Source of the DNA: a virus
Virus record (IMG/VR): IMGVR_UViG_3300046694_000296
Location: 124,001 to 188,000 of that record
Direction: 5' to 3' (one strand)
Length of the DNA stretch: 64,000 nt
The position numbers and the translations under genes are program-made. Positions 24,551 to 33,248 of this stretch are shown one piece after another; position 1 is the stretch's first letter, and each line of letters begins with the position of its first letter. The notes below the pieces were generated by a model, which saw only the letters and a program-made list of their open reading frames with translations, was not told the origin of the DNA and did no database searches.

Positions 24551-24790
24551 ATGCTGCAGAACATGACCATCGTGCCCGTCAGCCAAGATCAGGCGATCGT
24601 TATTCTGGCCGAGACGACCGAGACGGGAAGCACGCTGGACGGGGGTTCTGTGCAGACGACCGTCTGCCGACACCCGCTGATTGGCGAGTTGGTCCTCATT
24701 CAGAACGCGATCGACGCCTCCGCCGTGGTGCTCGATCGCGCGCAGGTTCCCGCGCTAAGTGATTGGTTACATCCAAGCGCTGCTCATTGA
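24551..24790 (+). CDS. Hypothetical early protein
   Basis: 79 residues, with GAGGAG 9 nt upstream. It starts MLQNMTIVPVSQDQAIVILAETTETG and has a beta-rich look. No motif is recognised. It is the first gene transcribed rightward from the repressor region, the place where cro-like, anti-repressor or anti-host genes often lie; nothing in the sequence supports a specific choice. Confidence 0.55.
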   Translation: MLQNMTIVPVSQDQAIVILAETTETGSTLDGGSVQTTVCRHPLIGELVLIQNAIDASAVVLDRAQVPALSDWLHPSAAH

Positions 24791-24862
24791 CGCCAAGAAG
24801 CGGTCGGTAGACTTAGGTCAGTCGAATACAACCGTTGTTTTTTCTCAATAGGGGAACCGCCA

Positions 24863-27202
24863 ATGAAAGTTAACAACCGCGTCCTGGTCATGCGTGAGGC
24901 AATCACGAAGATCGTGCCGATGTTAACTCAACGCTCGGTGAAGGTAACGCAGCAAGGCACGCAAGCGTTCGTCGAGTATCACGGGACGACGCTGGAAGTT
25001 AAGCGCGTGAACCTGCCGTATATCCCCGAAGACGCCAGCGACCAGCTGCTCGACGCGACGCAGGGCTTCCTCGACCACGAGGTCGGCCACGTTCTGTTCA
25101 CGGAGCAGAAGTTCGTCAAGAAGGCCGCGAAGCTCCAGGTGCACTCGCTGCACAACATGATCGAGGACACCTTCGTCGAGCGGAAGATGGGCGAGAAATT
25201 CCCCGGTTGCGGATCGAACCTGACCCGCATGCACGGTTTCTTCCTGACCGAGTGGATCGACACGCAGCTCAAGGAGAAGCCCGAGCATGCCGCCGCGATT
25301 CTGATGGTCTGCGCGATTCGTGCATGGGCGGGCCAGCCCGCCTTCGTCGGCTACATGAAAGACAAGTGGTCGATGATGGAAGACGTCGTGAACCGGCTCG
25401 GTGCCGACTTCCCGAAGATGATCCGGGGCGTCAACAGCAGCGAAGCGGGCCTGAAGGTCGCGATCGAAGCGAAGAAGCGTCTCACGCCGAAGCCGCAACC
25501 GAAAGCACCGACGCCGCCGACGCCTCCGCAGCCGGCACCGCCCGAGCCGCCGAAAGCTGAAGAGCCGCAGCCGTCCGACGACGAGAACGCGAAGAACGGC
25601 GCGGAGCAAAGCAGCGGCGAGTCGCACGATGACGCCGACGACAAAGAGCCGCAGCAACCGAACGATATGCCCAACCTCACCGACGAGGAGCCCGAGCAGA
25701 GCGCATCCAGCGCCCCGCAGCCGGAGGGTGACGACGAGGACGAGGACGAGCTCGACGACGCTGAAGGTGAGGAAGATCGGGAGCCGGAAGGTGAGCCCGA
25801 ACAGGAGCAGCCCGCACCTGCGCCGGGCGACGAAGAGGACGACGACGCAGAGGATACCGAGAGCCCGCTGGACGTCAACGAGCCGGACGACGACCTCGAC
25901 GACGAGGACGAGGACACCAGCACCGAGCAGGACGACGAGGGTGACAACGCGGGCGGTGGCATGTCGGGCGAAGAGGCCGACAACGACCATGACGTCGGCG
26001 ACGAAGAGGGCGCACCGAGCGGTGGCGGCGACGGTCTGCCCGGTGGCGAAGAGTCGGGCGACACCGCCGAGAGCGATGCGGGCGACGCGGGCGGCCAGGA
26101 CGAGAACGGAGCGGGCCAGCAAGACGCGGGCGACGAAGAGGGGCACGGCACGCCCGAAGCAGGCGAGGGCGATCAGCCGATCGAGCGCGATCCGAACGAC
26201 GATCGCGACTTCTTCAAGGAGTTCGAAGACGCTGACGTGAAGGAGTTCGACGAGGCGGCCGCCGAAGCACTCTCGAAACAAGCGGTCGAGGCTGCGCGCG
26301 GTGCGGACTACATCGTGTTCACCCGCGACGAGGACGTCCTCGAAGTGCTGGACGTGCCCGATGCGTTCGGGCAGGAGGAAGTCACCCGAATGCAGAGCAA
26401 GGTGGACCACATGATCGGGCCGCTGCAGAAAGATTTGCAGCGCGCTATCGCGGCGCGTTCTGCAGCAATCTGGACGGGCGGGCACCGGCGCGGCCAGCTG
26501 CACGGCGCATCACTCGCCCGCGTGCTCACCGGCCGCGACGACGTGTTCAGGCAGAAGCAGGTGTCCCGCACGAAGGACGTCGCGGTGTCGCTCCTCGTCG
26601 ATGCGTCCGGCTCGATGTGGGAGCACGACAAGATTCGCGTCGCCACTTATGCCGCGTATGCGCTCTCGGCGGTGCTCGACAACATCGGCATCACCAACGA
26701 GGTGCTCGCCTTCAGCACGAAGGAGCTGAGCTTCCCGGCAATGTCGGCGATGCACAAAGAGGCAAGCGAGCACGGCCTCAAATACTCGCGGGGCGCCGCG
26801 CTCGATATGCGCATCCTGAAGTCCTACGCCGAGCGCATGACGCCGCTCGTGCGCCGACGCTTCGCGTTGCTCGCGGGTGCTAACGCAATGCTGCAAGAGA
26901 ACGTCGATGGCGAGAGCGTGCAGATCGCGAATCACCGTCTCCAGCAGCAGCGCGCGACGCGCAAGGTGATGATGGTGCTCTCGGATGGGATGCCTGCGTG
27001 CGATGGGCGTCGCAGCCCGGTCCTCGCGTCGCACCTGAAAGAGGTAGTGCGACAGATCGAAAAGCGCGGCACCGACGTCGTAGCGCTCGGCATTCTCGAC
27101 CCTTCGGTGAAACAGTTCTACGACCGCGCGCTGGTCCTCAATTCGGTGGCAGAGCTGCCCGGCGTCGTGATGAAGGAGCTGCACCGACTCCTCGTGCAGT
27201 GA
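24863..27202 (+). CDS. cobT: CobT-like VWA protein with N-terminal HExxH motif
   Basis: 779 residues, with GGGGAA upstream. Region 1 (1-200) has FLDHEVGHVLFTE, an HExxH zinc-peptidase-like motif at 72-76, and then HNMIEDTFVERKM with possible third-ligand acidic residues. Region 2 (about 205-470) is an extremely acidic Pro/Asp/Glu/Gly linker. Region 3 (about 480-779) carries LLVDASGSMWEHD with the MIDAS motif D580-x-S-x-S, and VMMVLSDGMP, a von Willebrand A fold. This matches proteins annotated as phage CobT. The AAA partner follows. In cobaltochelatase the CobS/CobT pair drives Co insertion, but no CobN is seen here, so a MoxR/VWA-type remodelling role is more likely. Confidence 0.82.
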   Translation: MKVNNRVLVMREAITKIVPMLTQRSVKVTQQGTQAFVEYHGTTLEVKRVNLPYIPEDASDQLLDATQGFLDHEVGHVLFTEQKFVKKAAKLQVHSLHNMIEDTFVERKMGEKFPGCGSNLTRMHGFFLTEWIDTQLKEKPEHAAAILMVCAIRAWAGQPAFVGYMKDKWSMMEDVVNRLGADFPKMIRGVNSSEAGLKVAIEAKKRLTPKPQPKAPTPPTPPQPAPPEPPKAEEPQPSDDENAKNGAEQSSGESHDDADDKEPQQPNDMPNLTDEEPEQSASSAPQPEGDDEDEDELDDAEGEEDREPEGEPEQEQPAPAPGDEEDDDAEDTESPLDVNEPDDDLDDEDEDTSTEQDDEGDNAGGGMSGEEADNDHDVGDEEGAPSGGGDGLPGGEESGDTAESDAGDAGGQDENGAGQQDAGDEEGHGTPEAGEGDQPIERDPNDDRDFFKEFEDADVKEFDEAAAEALSKQAVEAARGADYIVFTRDEDVLEVLDVPDAFGQEEVTRMQSKVDHMIGPLQKDLQRAIAARSAAIWTGGHRRGQLHGASLARVLTGRDDVFRQKQVSRTKDVAVSLLVDASGSMWEHDKIRVATYAAYALSAVLDNIGITNEVLAFSTKELSFPAMSAMHKEASEHGLKYSRGAALDMRILKSYAERMTPLVRRRFALLAGANAMLQENVDGESVQIANHRLQQQRATRKVMMVLSDGMPACDGRRSPVLASHLKEVVRQIEKRGTDVVALGILDPSVKQFYDRALVLNSVAELPGVVMKELHRLLVQ

Positions 27203-27240
27203 GGCGTTTACGCCACGCGGGCAAATCTGCCTGCATAGGA

Positions 27241-27284
27241 TAGTAAGCGGTGACTTGACGCGTCCGTGAGTAACCGCTTACTAT
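27241..27284 (+). promoter_or_regulatory. Promoter with two operators for cobS
   Basis: Operator 1, TAGTAAG-CG-GTGACTT (27241-27256), overlaps a -35 TTGACG (27255-27260). Operator 2, GAGTAAC-CG-CTTACTA (27268-27283), overlaps the -10 TACTAT (27279-27284). Spacing between hexamers is 18 bp. Confidence 0.78.
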
Positions 27285-27339
27285 TTCACCTGTAGCGAAT
27301 GCAAACCAATTTCAATTTTTCTCTGCATCGGAGGATTCA

Positions 27340-28551
27340 ATGAGCGATACCGGCGACAAGATCACTTGCCAGGAGTGCGGCGCGCTAACCCACGCGATTC
27401 AGCTCCACCTGCCGGATGCCCACCCGGGCATGACTCTCGCCGACTATCAGGCGAAATACCCCGAAGCACCGATCCTCTCCAAGCGCGCTCAAGCTGAACT
27501 CGAACGCCAGCGCGCAGCAAAAGCTGCCGCAGCTGCACCCGTGACCGCCGCGATGGCGGGCGGTGCTGTGCCCGCTAATGTGATCGCGCTGAACCCCGAA
27601 GGCAAGACGACCGCCACGCTGCACGACACGTTCGGCTTGCTCGACGGTCACGGTAAGCCGGTGCCCGCAGCGCTCAATTCGCGCAAGGGTCCGATCGAAA
27701 TCACCGTGTTCGCCTCGCCGCGTGACGCCGATATGGTGCCGGCGATCGACCCCGGCTTCATCTTCGATATCGAAAACCTGCGCAACGCGATCATGGCGCT
27801 CGAACTCCGCAAGAACCTCTACGTGTGGGGTCACGCCGGAACGGGCAAGACGACGCTCATCGAACAGATCATGGCGCGCACCGGGCGGCCGGTGATTCGC
27901 GTGCAGCACTCGATCGGCACCGAAGAGTCGCACGTCCTCGGTCAGTGGGTGGTGCGCGGCGGTCAGACCGAGTTTCAACCGGGCCTGCTCCCGCTCGCGA
28001 TGCGCAACGGCTGGACCTACCTCGCCGACGAATACGACTTCGGTAACCCCGCGGTCCTCGCCGTGTATCAACCGATCCTCGAACCGGGCAAGAGCCTCGT
28101 CATCAAGGACGCACCCGACGAGTGGCGTGTGGTGAAACCGCACGAGAACTTCCGCTTCGTCGCAACGGGCAACACGAACGGTTCCGGTGACGACACGGGC
28201 CTCTATCAAGGCACGCAGATTCAGAACGCCGCGAACTATGACCGTTTCGGCATGGTGCTCGAGGCGACCTACATGCAGCCGGAGCTCGAGTCGGCGATTC
28301 TGGTGCAGCGCAGCCGGATTCAGAAGAAGAACGCCGATCAGCTGGTGGACTTCGCGAACCGCGTGCGCGAAGCCTATAAGAACAAGGAGATCGCGAGCAC
28401 CATCTCGCCGCGATGCCTGATCGACGCGGCCGACATCGGTCTGCGACGCGCGAACTGGCGCTTGGGCGTGACGCTCTCCTTCATCAACAAGCTCTCTGCG
28501 GTGGACCGCGCTGTCGTTGACGGCGTTGCATCGCGAATTCTCGACAAGTAA
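27340..28551 (+). CDS. cobS: CobS/MoxR-type AAA+ ATPase with N-terminal zinc finger
   Basis: 403 residues, with GGAGG upstream. Residues 8-45 (ITCQECGALTHAIQLHLPDAHPGMTLADYQAKYP) are a MucR/Ros-like zinc-finger pattern (C-x2-C ... H-x4-H). The AAA+ core has WGHAGTGKTT (Walker A, 164-171), WTYLADEYDFGNP (Walker B) and FRFVATGNTNGSGDDTG (sensor 1 and the MoxR/CobS insertion). It pairs with the VWA protein upstream as in CobS-CobT or MoxR-VWA modules. It has its own double-operator promoter. Confidence 0.88.
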   Translation: MSDTGDKITCQECGALTHAIQLHLPDAHPGMTLADYQAKYPEAPILSKRAQAELERQRAAKAAAAAPVTAAMAGGAVPANVIALNPEGKTTATLHDTFGLLDGHGKPVPAALNSRKGPIEITVFASPRDADMVPAIDPGFIFDIENLRNAIMALELRKNLYVWGHAGTGKTTLIEQIMARTGRPVIRVQHSIGTEESHVLGQWVVRGGQTEFQPGLLPLAMRNGWTYLADEYDFGNPAVLAVYQPILEPGKSLVIKDAPDEWRVVKPHENFRFVATGNTNGSGDDTGLYQGTQIQNAANYDRFGMVLEATYMQPELESAILVQRSRIQKKNADQLVDFANRVREAYKNKEIASTISPRCLIDAADIGLRRANWRLGVTLSFINKLSAVDRAVVDGVASRILDK

Positions 28552-28575
28552 CCTAGTAAGTAACGGATTACCAAT
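28546..28575 (+). promoter_or_regulatory. Operator overlapping the start of the sigma-like gene
   Basis: AAGTAAC appears at 28546-28552 and again at 28558-28564; the second forms AAGTAAC-GG-ATTACCA (28558-28573), followed by AT. The ATG at 28577 is only a few bases on, so a promoter here would give a nearly leaderless message; the site could instead block read-through from cobS. Confidence 0.6.
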
Positions 28576-28576
28576 C

Positions 28577-29215
28577 ATGCTGCAATCGGCCCAATCGACT
28601 ATCAATACCCGCACCTCGACCCGCTACGAGGACCACACCGGCATGCTGCACAAACTCGCAAAGCGCGGCTGGGGCCGATTGCAGGAGGCAGGGCTCGACG
28701 TGACCTACGAGGACGTCTACCAGCATATGTGCGAGAGCTTCGTGAAGTGCCAGTCCACCTACAAGGTCGACACCGGCTTCTCGTTCTCGGCGTATTACGG
28801 TCGCTCGATCTGGAACAACTTCAACCACTGGGCCGAGCGCCAGATCGAGGAGAAGCATACGCTTGGCCTCGTCTCGGTCGAGAGCCTGTGCGGCAGCGAC
28901 GACGAAGGCGAAACCGACGTGTTCGAATTCATCGAGCAAGAGGACGACGAAGAGACGCCTGAAGACCGGCTCGCCGCGCGTCAGGAGTCGCACCGGCTTG
29001 CCCGCATGCTCTCGGACGATGCCAAGCGCATGGTCGCGCTGCTCGCGCACCAGACCCCGGCGCTCGAACAGTGGATGGACGAGCGCAACGCGCGCATGTT
29101 GAAAAAGACCTACCAAATCAACCTGTGGCTCATTGGCGAGTTCCTGGGTTTCGAGCGCAAGAAGGTGAGTCGCCTGCGCCTGGAGCTGGAGCGCGTCTAC
29201 GGCGTGGAGCTGTGA
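28577..29215 (+). CDS. Sigma-70-like transcription factor
   Basis: 212 residues from ATG 28577 (MLQSAQSTINTRTS); an in-frame GTG at 28517 lies inside cobS. Residues about 35-85 (VTYEDVYQHMCESFVKCQ, then TGFSFSAYYGRSIWNNFNHWAERQ) follow sigma region 2: D/E-D-hydrophobic-Q, then an F-S-x-Y-Y/W-x-x-x-x-I-W promoter-melting helix. An acidic middle (DDEGETDVFEFIEQEDDEETPED) follows. The end (INLWLIGEFLGFERKKVSRLRLELERVYG) is region-4-like HTH. It may direct host RNA polymerase to phage promoters, perhaps the TATACT class. It overlaps the next gene by one base. Confidence 0.7.
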   Translation: MLQSAQSTINTRTSTRYEDHTGMLHKLAKRGWGRLQEAGLDVTYEDVYQHMCESFVKCQSTYKVDTGFSFSAYYGRSIWNNFNHWAERQIEEKHTLGLVSVESLCGSDDEGETDVFEFIEQEDDEETPEDRLAARQESHRLARMLSDDAKRMVALLAHQTPALEQWMDERNARMLKKTYQINLWLIGEFLGFERKKVSRLRLELERVYGVEL

Positions 29216-29829
29216 TGAGCCACCCGAGCTGCTTCGGGCTGCCGTCGGTGTTCACCGCGAGCACGCAGACCTGCACGGCGTGCGCCTCGCGCAGCGAATG
29301 CGTGAGCGCCTGCTATTCGATGCTCGTCTCGCTCTCGGACAAGATCGACGTGACGGCCCCGCTCGCGCAGCTAGAGCGCACGGCCCGCGTCGTGACCGCG
29401 CAGTCGATACCCGCGCACGCGGTCGCAACGACGATCGCGGCGCCCGCGCCCGCCGCAGTGCAGGTGAACCTGGCGCACGGTGAGCGCGAGCATGACCTTC
29501 TTACGAGCCTGCCTGTGCGGGTGCAAAAGGTGATGCGCCCGCTTCTCAAGCGCGGCGGGGATGCCCGCGCACGCCTTGCGCTCGCGAAAGGGCAGAACCC
29601 CTTCGACGGGCGCGGCCCGCAGTGGTTGCGCCTTGCCGGTGAAAAGCTCCTCGCCGGCAGCTTCACCAAGGGCGAGCTGCGGCACGCCTACATCAACGAA
29701 TACGGCTGGTCGGAGTCGACCGCCTTCTCGCGCGTGTCCATCGTCGTGTCGGTGATTCCGGCGTTGCGTCTGGGCCGCGTCAGGGGCGACACGGTGCTTC
29801 GTGCGCCGACGCTCGCCCGGGATCATTGA
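29215..29829 (+). CDS. Cysteine-cluster protein downstream of the sigma-like gene
   Basis: 204 residues from ATG 29215 (TGATG overlap with the sigma-like stop). The N-terminus has five cysteines, C6, C20, C23, C29 and C33 (PSCFGLPS; TCTACASRSECVSAC), a likely zinc or iron-sulphur site. After an Ala/Pro linker there is a basic helical C-terminal domain (KVMRPLLKRGGDARARLALAKGQ; AYINEYGWSESTAFSRVSIVVS). It could be a DNA-binding partner of the sigma-like protein, given the tight coupling. No family is named with confidence. Confidence 0.65.
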   Translation: MSHPSCFGLPSVFTASTQTCTACASRSECVSACYSMLVSLSDKIDVTAPLAQLERTARVVTAQSIPAHAVATTIAAPAPAAVQVNLAHGEREHDLLTSLPVRVQKVMRPLLKRGGDARARLALAKGQNPFDGRGPQWLRLAGEKLLAGSFTKGELRHAYINEYGWSESTAFSRVSIVVSVIPALRLGRVRGDTVLRAPTLARDH

Positions 29830-29860
29830 AGCATCAACCCATTCACCGCAGGAGCTCAAG

Positions 29861-32800
29861 TTGAATATCAAGCACCTCCTGTCCGCGCGCAGCGATTTCT
29901 CGCTCGGGGAGTCCACCTTGCAGGTCGGCACCCTGATCGACACCGCGAAGGCGCAGGGCTATGAGACGGTCGCCCTCGTGGACAACATGACCATCTCCAA
30001 CATGGTCGCGTTCACCGACAAGGCGAAGAAAGCGGGGATCAAGCCGATCGTGGGCTGCACGATTCGCATGGTCGACGATCCGACCTACCGCAAGCCGCCG
30101 AAGGCGTCGGGTGAGGTCGAGCGTCCGAACCCGCTCGTCATGCTCAAGGTCTACGCCAAGACCGACGCGGGCCTGCGCAGCCTCATGAAGCTGCTCTCCA
30201 AGGGAAACAGCCCGGAATACTTCTACTACCACTCGCGCGTGGGCCTCGAGGACGTGCTGCAGCTGGAGGAGTGCGCGGTGAGCACGGGCGACTTCTATGG
30301 CCTGTTCCATCACAAGCGCTGGGAGGAGATCGCATACCGGCTAAGCGAAAAGTTCGGCCGCGACTTCTGCGTCGAATTCGTGCCCGGCGGCACGCCGCTG
30401 CACAAGACGCTCAACAAGCTCGCGCTCCTTTGCCACGACCGCTTCATTTCGACGCCGATCGGCACCTGGCCCGCGCTCTATGCGACCGACGATCAAGCCG
30501 ACAGCCTCGACGTGCTGCGCGCGATTCTCGGCAACAACAAGATGACCGACAGGTGGCTCAACAAGCCCTACCTGCGCAACTTCTCGATCCGCGCGCCGGG
30601 CGATCTGGTGCGCGCGCTCGTCGCGGAAGGCTTGCCCGCGAAGGAGATCATCAACGGCAACCAGGCGCTTGTCGATTCGTGCACGTTCGAATTCAAGAAG
30701 CTCGAGCCGTGTCTGCCGAAGATGGCCGACGACGAGTTTCTGGCGCTGGTCGAGCAGGTCAAGAAAGGCTGGGCGCAGCGCTTCGCCGCGCCCGTGCTCG
30801 GGCATCAGCCCGCGCCCGAAGAGCTGCCGCAATACAAAGCGCGCCTCGCTTACGAACTGGACGTGCTGCGCAAGATGGGCTTCTCGGGCTACTTCCTGCT
30901 GGTGCAGCACATCGTGCAGTGGAGCAAGCAAAACGGCATTCTGGTCGGCCCCGGCCGCGGTTCGGTAGGTGGGAGCCTCGTCGCCTATCTGATGGGAATC
31001 ACTGACGTCGATCCGATCCGCTTCAACCTGCTGTTCGAGCGTTTCATCAATCCTGAGCGTCTTGACTTGCCCGACGCCGACCTCGACTTTATGTCCAAGC
31101 GCCGGCATGAGGTGATCGACTACATCGCCGAGCACTTCGGGCGCGAGAACGTCGCGGGCGTGTCCAACTACAACACGATGGGCGCCGCGGGCGTGATGCG
31201 CGATACCTCGCGCGTGCACGAACTCAACCCGTTCGACTACGCCTGCTCGAAGCAGATGGAAAAGCAGCACGGGGTTTCCCTCTCGCTGGAAGAGTCCGCT
31301 GCGATCGTGCCGGAGATCGACAAGTTCAAGGGCCAGTTTGCCGGCATCTGGAAGCATATGGTCAACCTCGAAGGCGCGGCGCGCGGGCTCGGGCAGCACG
31401 CCGCCGGTGTGATCGTCGCGGGTGAGCCGATCATCAACCGCGCCGTGGTCGAGACACGCACCGGCGGGCCGGTGTGCAATTGGGACAAGCGCACGGTCGA
31501 GGACTTCGGGCTCATCAAGATGGACATCTTGGGCCTGACCAACCTCGACGTGATGAAGCTCGCGGCCGACTACATCAAGGAGCGACACGGCAAGTCGATC
31601 GACTTCCTGCGTCTGCCGCTCGATGACAAGAAGGTGATGGAGGCATTCGGGCGGGGCGACACCACGGGCGTGTTCCAGTTCGAGTCGCCCGGCATGCGTC
31701 GGTTGCTGCGCGAGATGGCGCTCGCGGGTCCGGTGACCTTCGACGACCTCGTGGCGGTGGTCGCGCTCTATCGTCCGGGTCCGCTCGACGCGGGTCTGTG
31801 CGACGACTACGTGGCGATCAAGCAAGGGTCCAAGCAACCCTACTACGAGCACCCGAACATGGCGCCCGCGCTGAAGGACACCTACGGGGTGATCGTGTAT
31901 CAGGAGCAGGTGATGCAGATCGCGCGGGACTTGGCGGGCTTCACGATGGCCGGCGCCGACCACCTGCGTAAAGCGATGGGCAAGAAGGACAAGGAGAAGA
32001 TGGCCGAGATGCGCCAGAAGTGGGTCGATGGCTGTATGACGCACTCAGGCATGTCCGAAGGCACGGCGCACGCGCTCTTTGACAAGATCGAAGTGTTCGC
32101 CGGCTACGCCTTCAACAAGTCGCACTCGGTGGAATATGCGGTGATTTCATTCTGGACGATGTGGCTCAAGTGCTACTACCCGGCCGAATACTTCGCCGCC
32201 TCGCTCACCGAAATCGACAAAGAAGAGAAGCGCGAACCGCTCGTGCAGGACGCGCGGCGCATGGGCATGCAGGTCTTGCCACCCGACATCAACCATTCGA
32301 GCGCACGGGTAGAGATCGTGGGCGAGGACAAGCTCTACGCCCCGTTCCAGGCGCTCAAGGGTCTGTCCGAGAAGGCTGCGGGCTACATCGTCGATGCGCG
32401 CAACAAGTGGGGCAAGCCCTTTGCCAACCGCACCGACCTCGACGCGGCACTGAAGGCGGCGGAATACTCGGGCCGGCACATCAACCAGAGCGTGAAGGAC
32501 AAGCTGGTGCTCATTGGTGCCTTCGCCGAGTGCGAGGGCGACAAGGTGCCCGCCATGCACCCCGATCGGCTGAAAAACCGCATCGAGCTTCTGCCAGGTT
32601 TCACGGTCGATACTGTGAAAGCTGATCGAACGCTCAACGCTGAGCACCTTGCCTTGCTGCAACTGGTGCGCATCGGTGAGGAGACGCGCTCATGCGAGAA
32701 GTGTTCGCTCAAGGGCGGCTGTCACCCGATGCCGCGCATCGGTAAGACGCCGAAGTTCATGGTGGTGTCCGACAACCCGAACTGGCAGGAGGAGAAGGCG

Positions 32801-33205
32801 GGCAAGCTGCTCGAAGGCGACAACGCGAAGCTCGTCATCAACGCACTGAAGGAAGCGGGGCTCTCGGCGCAGGACGGCTATTTCACCACGCTGGTGAAGT
32901 CGGGCAAGCCGAAGGAGCAGAAGACGCTCACCAACGAGCAGATAAATGCGTGTAGCCAATATCTGCAGCGTGAGCTTGAAGTCCTCAAGCCACCAGTCAT
33001 CGTAACGCTCGGCTCAAATGCCGCCCGTTTCTTCGCGCCGACTGTAAAGGGTGGATCAATGGAGTTGGCTGGGAAAGTTATCTTCGATCCAAAGCGCGAT
33101 GCGTCGATTGTGTTCGGGATCAATCCGGGTCAAATCTTCCACGATCCGGGCAAGTATGCGGTCCTTCAGACGGTGGCAGCAAAAGTAGCTGATTTGGTCA
33201 GTTGA
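29861..33205 (+). CDS. dnaE: DNA polymerase III alpha subunit fused to a UDG-like domain
   Basis: 1114 residues from TTG 29861, chosen because GGAG lies 7 nt upstream. N-terminal PHP-like domain starts ARSDFSLGEST, but has LVDNMTISNM where cellular DnaE has a T-D-H, so metal binding looks lost. The C-family palm has LPDADLDF (D405, D407, D409) and GLIKMDILGL. The fingers and tHhH region run to about 930. From about residue 940 a family-4-type uracil-DNA glycosylase-like domain follows: CEKC-x5-C (945-954), MVVSDNPNWQEEKAGKLLEGDN and INACSQYLQRELEVLKPPVIVTLGSNA. The fusion is unusual. It is shorter than bacterial DnaE (about 1160) and seems to lack the usual OB/tau-binding end. Confidence 0.88.
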   Translation: MNIKHLLSARSDFSLGESTLQVGTLIDTAKAQGYETVALVDNMTISNMVAFTDKAKKAGIKPIVGCTIRMVDDPTYRKPPKASGEVERPNPLVMLKVYAKTDAGLRSLMKLLSKGNSPEYFYYHSRVGLEDVLQLEECAVSTGDFYGLFHHKRWEEIAYRLSEKFGRDFCVEFVPGGTPLHKTLNKLALLCHDRFISTPIGTWPALYATDDQADSLDVLRAILGNNKMTDRWLNKPYLRNFSIRAPGDLVRALVAEGLPAKEIINGNQALVDSCTFEFKKLEPCLPKMADDEFLALVEQVKKGWAQRFAAPVLGHQPAPEELPQYKARLAYELDVLRKMGFSGYFLLVQHIVQWSKQNGILVGPGRGSVGGSLVAYLMGITDVDPIRFNLLFERFINPERLDLPDADLDFMSKRRHEVIDYIAEHFGRENVAGVSNYNTMGAAGVMRDTSRVHELNPFDYACSKQMEKQHGVSLSLEESAAIVPEIDKFKGQFAGIWKHMVNLEGAARGLGQHAAGVIVAGEPIINRAVVETRTGGPVCNWDKRTVEDFGLIKMDILGLTNLDVMKLAADYIKERHGKSIDFLRLPLDDKKVMEAFGRGDTTGVFQFESPGMRRLLREMALAGPVTFDDLVAVVALYRPGPLDAGLCDDYVAIKQGSKQPYYEHPNMAPALKDTYGVIVYQEQVMQIARDLAGFTMAGADHLRKAMGKKDKEKMAEMRQKWVDGCMTHSGMSEGTAHALFDKIEVFAGYAFNKSHSVEYAVISFWTMWLKCYYPAEYFAASLTEIDKEEKREPLVQDARRMGMQVLPPDINHSSARVEIVGEDKLYAPFQALKGLSEKAAGYIVDARNKWGKPFANRTDLDAALKAAEYSGRHINQSVKDKLVLIGAFAECEGDKVPAMHPDRLKNRIELLPGFTVDTVKADRTLNAEHLALLQLVRIGEETRSCEKCSLKGGCHPMPRIGKTPKFMVVSDNPNWQEEKAGKLLEGDNAKLVINALKEAGLSAQDGYFTTLVKSGKPKEQKTLTNEQINACSQYLQRELEVLKPPVIVTLGSNAARFFAPTVKGGSMELAGKVIFDPKRDASIVFGINPGQIFHDPGKYAVLQTVAAKVADLVS

Positions 33206-33212
33206 GCCTCAC

Positions 33213-33248
33213 TATACTCGGTAGCGTCTAGTAAGTAACAGGTGACAT
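33213..33248 (+). promoter_or_regulatory. Promoter and operator in front of the HNH gene
   Basis: -10 TATACT at 33213-33218, then an operator AAGTAAC-AG-GTGACAT at 33233-33248 that touches the ATG (33249). Confidence 0.7.

Noticed and set aside
24923-26503. A 526-codon open frame on the minus strand opposite the CobT-like gene
   Set aside because: It mirrors the acidic GAC/GAG-rich linker, has no ribosome site and gives a Val/Leu/Arg-only low-complexity protein; typical high-GC shadow.
24863-28551. A cobalamin biosynthesis pathway
   Set aside because: Only CobT- and CobS-like genes occur, with no CobN or other cobalamin genes, and the VWA protein has an extra HExxH region; a MoxR/VWA-type role fits better.
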